Shown: positions 15,932-18,398 of the stretch, in pieces | Position numbering within the stretch: position 1 is the stretch's first letter | Layout: the number at the start of each line of letters is the position of its first letter | Assembly: GCA_903884915.1 (NCBI GenBank) | Contig: CAISGS010000325.1 | Span: 1-18,398, forward strand | Length of the DNA stretch: 18,398 nt | Source: an uncultured Caulobacteraceae bacterium | GTDB lineage: Bacteria > Pseudomonadota > Alphaproteobacteria > Caulobacterales > Caulobacteraceae | Reading direction: 5' to 3' | Position numbers and translations under genes: made by a program | The notes under the pieces: model-generated | What the model was told of the DNA's origin: nothing | The model's input: the letters and a program-made list of their open reading frames with translations, nothing else | Databases searched by the model: none

Positions 15932-16360
15932 ATGACCCGTTCCAAAAATCCTGCTGACCGCGTGGCTGGCTATAGCCTGCTTGAGATCCTCATTGTTCTG
16001 GCCATCATCGGTATGATCGTGGCCTTGGTCGGCCCTCGGCTCTTTGCCCAGTTGGACAAGTCCAAGATCACGGCCGCGCGGGTTCAGATGAAATCCTTGA
16101 AGTCTGCGGTCATGACCATGCGTCTGGACATCGACCGGTTCCCGACCGGCGAAGAGGGTTTGAAGCTGCTGGAAAAGGCCCCGACCGAGGTTGAGGGCTG
16201 GGGCGGCCCCTATCTGGACGGCACACTACCCAAGGACCCTTGGGGCCGGGACTATCTCTATACGCCGCCAGCCACCAGCAATGACAGCCCGACGCTCAGC
16301 ACCTTGGGCGCGGACGGTAAGCCCGGCGGCGAGGGCAATAATGCCGATATCGTTGTCTAG
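15932..16360 (+). CDS. gspG: type II secretion major pseudopilin GspG
   Basis: The main subunit of the pseudopilus, 142 residues before processing. The leader is 13 residues, with cleavage predicted between Gly13 and Tyr14 and Glu at +5 (Glu18) in YSLLEILIVLAIIGMIVALV, followed by GPRLFAQLDKSK. The globular part has the GspG hallmarks: LDIDRFPTGEEGLKLL, WGGPYLDGTLPKDPWGRDYLY and the C-terminal LGADGKPGGEGNNADIVV, the loop that binds calcium in characterised GspG proteins. Length and motifs distinguish it clearly from minor pseudopilins. ATG 15932 has no good ribosome site but is the only start giving a normal short leader; a five-codon ORF ends on it with an ATGA overlap. gspH follows 38 bases later in the same direction. 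Confidence 0.96.
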   Translation: MTRSKNPADRVAGYSLLEILIVLAIIGMIVALVGPRLFAQLDKSKITAARVQMKSLKSAVMTMRLDIDRFPTGEEGLKLLEKAPTEVEGWGGPYLDGTLPKDPWGRDYLYTPPATSNDSPTLSTLGADGKPGGEGNNADIVV

Positions 16361-16398
16361 GTGGGCTTAAGGGCCTGACCGGTTTCGATGGATAGGCC

Positions 16399-16875
16399 AT
16401 GACCCAAGCCCTGCCTCAACGCGCGAAGTCCGGCTATTCCCTGCTCGAAATGATGATCGTTCTGGCGATCATCAGCCTGTCGGTCGCGATGGTCATGCCG
16501 CGCATGGGGGCCGCGCTCGATCAGGTGGTGGTCCATACCCTGCAGTTTGAGATGCAGCGTCAGGTCTCGACCCTGCGCCGCCGGGCCTATCTGGAACAGA
16601 CCGATCTTTGGCTGACCGAGCAGGCTCTGCCCGCCGCGCAGGCCCCTGACGAAGCAACCGCGCCAGAACCTGTAGGTCCGCAAAAGCAGTGGGTGGCCAT
16701 CACCCTGCCCAAGACCTGGAAGGCAGCCTATGCCAGCCCGATCCGGTTCAAGTCCAGCGGTCAGTGCACGGTCAGTAATATTGAGGTCTCGAGCCTAGGT
16801 AAGACATCGATCCGGCTGTCCCTGAACGAGGATTGCCAGCTGATCCGGACCTACTCAGCCCGCCCTGCGGCCTGA
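16399..16875 (+). CDS. gspH: type II secretion minor pseudopilin GspH
   Basis: A 158-residue minor pseudopilin. The leader MTQALPQRAKSG is cleaved before Tyr13, with Glu at +5 (Glu17), in YSLLEMMIVLAIISLSVAMV. The periplasmic part contains an Ala/Pro/Glu-rich loop (about 78-95) and ends in a beta-rich region ASPIRFKSSGQCTVSNIEV...SLNEDCQLIRTY. The two cysteines (123 and 146) could form a disulfide. Placement directly after gspG is the standard place of gspH, and the size suits it. ATG 16399 has a weak GGA upstream; a four-codon ORF from ATG 16388 ends on this start with an ATGA overlap. The last 25 bases overlap the end of gspL on the opposite strand. Confidence 0.87.
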   Translation: MTQALPQRAKSGYSLLEMMIVLAIISLSVAMVMPRMGAALDQVVVHTLQFEMQRQVSTLRRRAYLEQTDLWLTEQALPAAQAPDEATAPEPVGPQKQWVAITLPKTWKAAYASPIRFKSSGQCTVSNIEVSSLGKTSIRLSLNEDCQLIRTYSARPAA

Positions 16876-17930
16876 ACGGTCATGGTAAAGACGACACGGC
16901 GGCGGGCCTTGTCAAAGACCGGCGTGACCTGAGCGAAATCTTTCGATTTTTCAAGCTCTTCGGTCAGGATATCGACACCAGCGCTGGCCTCTTCGGGCAA
17001 GGAGAAGGACACCTGTTTGCCGTCGGATTCGAAGTCGGTCAGCTTATATTTGAACGGCAAGATGACCTTCTGGGCCTTCTGCATCAGGTCGGCCGGAGAG
17101 GTCCTGACAAAGAACCGTTCGGACTGGACCACGGCATTGAGTTCGCGCTTCAAATTGGCCTTAGCGCCCGGATCATCACTGGCCTGCAGGGCCTCGATCT
17201 GGGCGTCAGCCTTGCGGATCTGCAGGTCCAAACGCAGGGCTTGGCCGAGGAAAAAGCCGGTAAAGGCGACCAGACAGATGGCACCGGCGGCAAGGCCCAG
17301 ACGGCCACTCACCTCCCAGATCTGGCCACTGACCAAGGATTTCAGATAGCGATTATCCGGCGCGCGGACGACGCTGGACAGGGGCGGCAGGGGCTCAAAC
17401 CCGTCCTGATCTGGAAATTCGCGCAGGAAGTCTTGCCAAGCCCCATCGCTATAGGGCGACAGGGTCCAGTGGGTGCCGACCAAAAAGCCATCGCGCCAAT
17501 ATTGGGCTTCAAAGCCCGCGCCTGAGCGCAAGAGCCGCGCGCCCAGCCCCGGTTGCTGAACCAGCGGCTCGGGCAGGATCGTCACCGTCTCGTGCAGGCC
17601 AGCGGTCGCCAGCGCCTCAACCGCCCAAGCGCTATCCCACCACCAGATGCCAAACTGCTCACCCTTGCGGCAGATCTGCTGGCCCGACTGGGCGAAGGGG
17701 GCGTTGGCGGTCGCAAACAGCCGCGCTGCCGCCAGAGCCGCACTGCCGGTCACCCCCTTGGGCGGGCTATAGGCGGCGAAGATACAGCGTTGACGGCTCA
17801 GGACCACGACCGCGCCAAGGCCCAGCACCCCCTTGAGCACCGGCTCCAGCTGCACCAGCTGCCCGTCAGTCGCCAGGTTGAACAGTCGACCTTGGAAAGG
17901 CAGGAGGCGTTTGATTTGAGAGTTGAGCAC
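16851..17930 (-). CDS. gspL: type II secretion platform protein GspL
   Basis: A 359-residue bitopic inner-membrane protein that recruits the GspE ATPase and pairs with GspM. Residues 1-205 form the cytoplasmic part, which in GspL has an actin-like ATPase fold without clear ATPase motifs (here LVQLEPVLKGVLGLGAVVVL, QFGIWWWDSAWAVEAL). A membrane helix lies at about 211-231. A coiled stretch (about 235-275) and a C-terminal ferredoxin-like domain (FKYKLTDFESDGKQVSFSL to the end) lie in the periplasm. The GTG at 17930 is preceded by AGAGG about ten bases upstream on the minus strand. It overlaps gspK by 65 bases in a different frame. Sequence conservation of GspL is low, so the name rests on topology, size, and position next to gspK and gspM. 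Confidence 0.82.
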   Translation of the reverse strand: MLNSQIKRLLPFQGRLFNLATDGQLVQLEPVLKGVLGLGAVVVLSRQRCIFAAYSPPKGVTGSAALAAARLFATANAPFAQSGQQICRKGEQFGIWWWDSAWAVEALATAGLHETVTILPEPLVQQPGLGARLLRSGAGFEAQYWRDGFLVGTHWTLSPYSDGAWQDFLREFPDQDGFEPLPPLSSVVRAPDNRYLKSLVSGQIWEVSGRLGLAAGAICLVAFTGFFLGQALRLDLQIRKADAQIEALQASDDPGAKANLKRELNAVVQSERFFVRTSPADLMQKAQKVILPFKYKLTDFESDGKQVSFSLPEEASAGVDILTEELEKSKDFAQVTPVFDKARRRVVFTMTVQAAGRAE

Positions 17931-18398
17931 GCGGTTTAAACCTCTGAACCATAGTGTCTTCGACCCAGATGGGACGGTCCCGGCTTGCCGGAGTTAGGGA
18001 CATACGCGAACTGTAACCTATTCCCTGCCGCTGATCGACAACGCTAAAGCGAAACCGGCCAGAGGGGAAGGTGTAGCTCTGCTCGTCATCCCCGATCAGC
18101 CCGACCTGCGACAGGCTATAGAGGGGCTCGATGCGGCGGCGATCGACGATCATCTGGGCATCAGCCTTGGTAATGCCAAACTGCATCATCAAGACCTCGA
18201 CCGGGGCGGTATTGATGTTGAAGCTCATACCATCGGGCCGCGCGGCGACCCACGGCACCACCTGACGCCAGAGCGGCGGGGTGCGGGTCTCCCACGACAG
18301 GATGCCATTGATTTCAGAGACCTGCTGGAACGGGCGGTTGGTCGGGGGCGTCAAGCCCGCGCGGCTATAGTCCGCCGCCTCGGCCCCATCGACCATCA
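17866..18398 (-). CDS. gspK: type II secretion minor pseudopilin GspK (C-terminal part, cut by the window edge)
   Basis: The frame is open to the right edge, so the leader and N-terminal helix lie outside the window; 177 residues are visible of a family usually near 300-340. The segment MSFNINTAPVEVLMMQFGITKADAQMIVD is the GspK hallmark: NINTAP, followed by a helix-hairpin-helix-like region as in other GspK proteins. A second stretch, FRFSVVDQRQGIGYSSRMSL, matches the final beta-sheet that carries side-chain contacts to GspI and GspJ in the tip complex. GspK is the bulky subunit that caps the pseudopilus. The stop lies 65 bases inside gspL, so the two genes overlap heavily and are co-transcribed. 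gspJ would be expected upstream on this strand, beyond the edge. Confidence 0.9.
   Translation of the reverse strand, partial: MVDGAEAADYSRAGLTPPTNRPFQQVSEINGILSWETRTPPLWRQVVPWVAARPDGMSFNINTAPVEVLMMQFGITKADAQMIVDRRRIEPLYSLSQVGLIGDDEQSYTFPSGRFRFSVVDQRQGIGYSSRMSLTPASRDRPIWVEDTMVQRFKPRAQLSNQTPPAFPRSTVQPGD

Noticed and set aside
1..18398. Mobile element or horizontally acquired island
   Set aside because: No transposase, integrase, tRNA edge or terminal repeats were seen, and base composition looks even apart from the short AT-rich promoter gap.

Overview
The window looks like chromosomal DNA of a Gram-negative alphaproteobacterium, most likely from the Caulobacterales or close relatives. This is an inference from moderately high GC, protein wording, the use of GTG and TTG starts, and a diderm type II secretion system. 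The exact genus cannot be fixed by eye. I saw no tRNA, rRNA, CRISPR array, insertion sequence or phage gene. Apart from the window-edge genes and one frameshift, the coding is dense and intact.

The left part (1-4495) is sugar-nucleotide metabolism. The 3' end of an AGE-family sugar isomerase (plus strand) runs convergently into a minus-strand series read right to left: iron-containing alcohol dehydrogenase, phosphomannomutase (manB), mannose-1-phosphate guanylyltransferase (manC). ManC lacks the fused isomerase domain of the long form. Isomerase, ManB and ManC together would give a split route from fructose-6-phosphate to GDP-mannose.

The middle part (4656-8350) is plus strand. It holds a double-ATPase oligopeptide-type ABC protein interrupted by a one-base frameshift just before its first Walker A, a threonine ammonia-lyase with a C-terminal ACT domain, and an FKBP-type prolyl isomerase lipoprotein.

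The right part (8426 to the edge) is a type II secretion system (T2SS) in four blocks of alternating direction: gspE-gspF-gspO-gspI (+), gspD-gspC-gspM (-), gspG-gspH (+) and gspL-gspK (-, cut by the window edge). E is the cytoplasmic ATPase. F, L, M and C form the inner-membrane platform and the link to the outer membrane. D is a lipoprotein secretin, G, H, I and K are pseudopilins, and O is their processing peptidase. gspJ is not seen and may lie beyond the right edge. The blocks are packed so tightly that convergent genes overlap at their 3' ends. The only sizeable non-coding gap in the cluster is the divergent region between gspM and gspG.

The T2SS itself is a known system. Its distinguishing points here are the layout, the peptidase without a methylase domain, the short proline-rich GspC without a PDZ domain, and the lipoprotein secretin. 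I did not find convincing evidence of an undescribed system.
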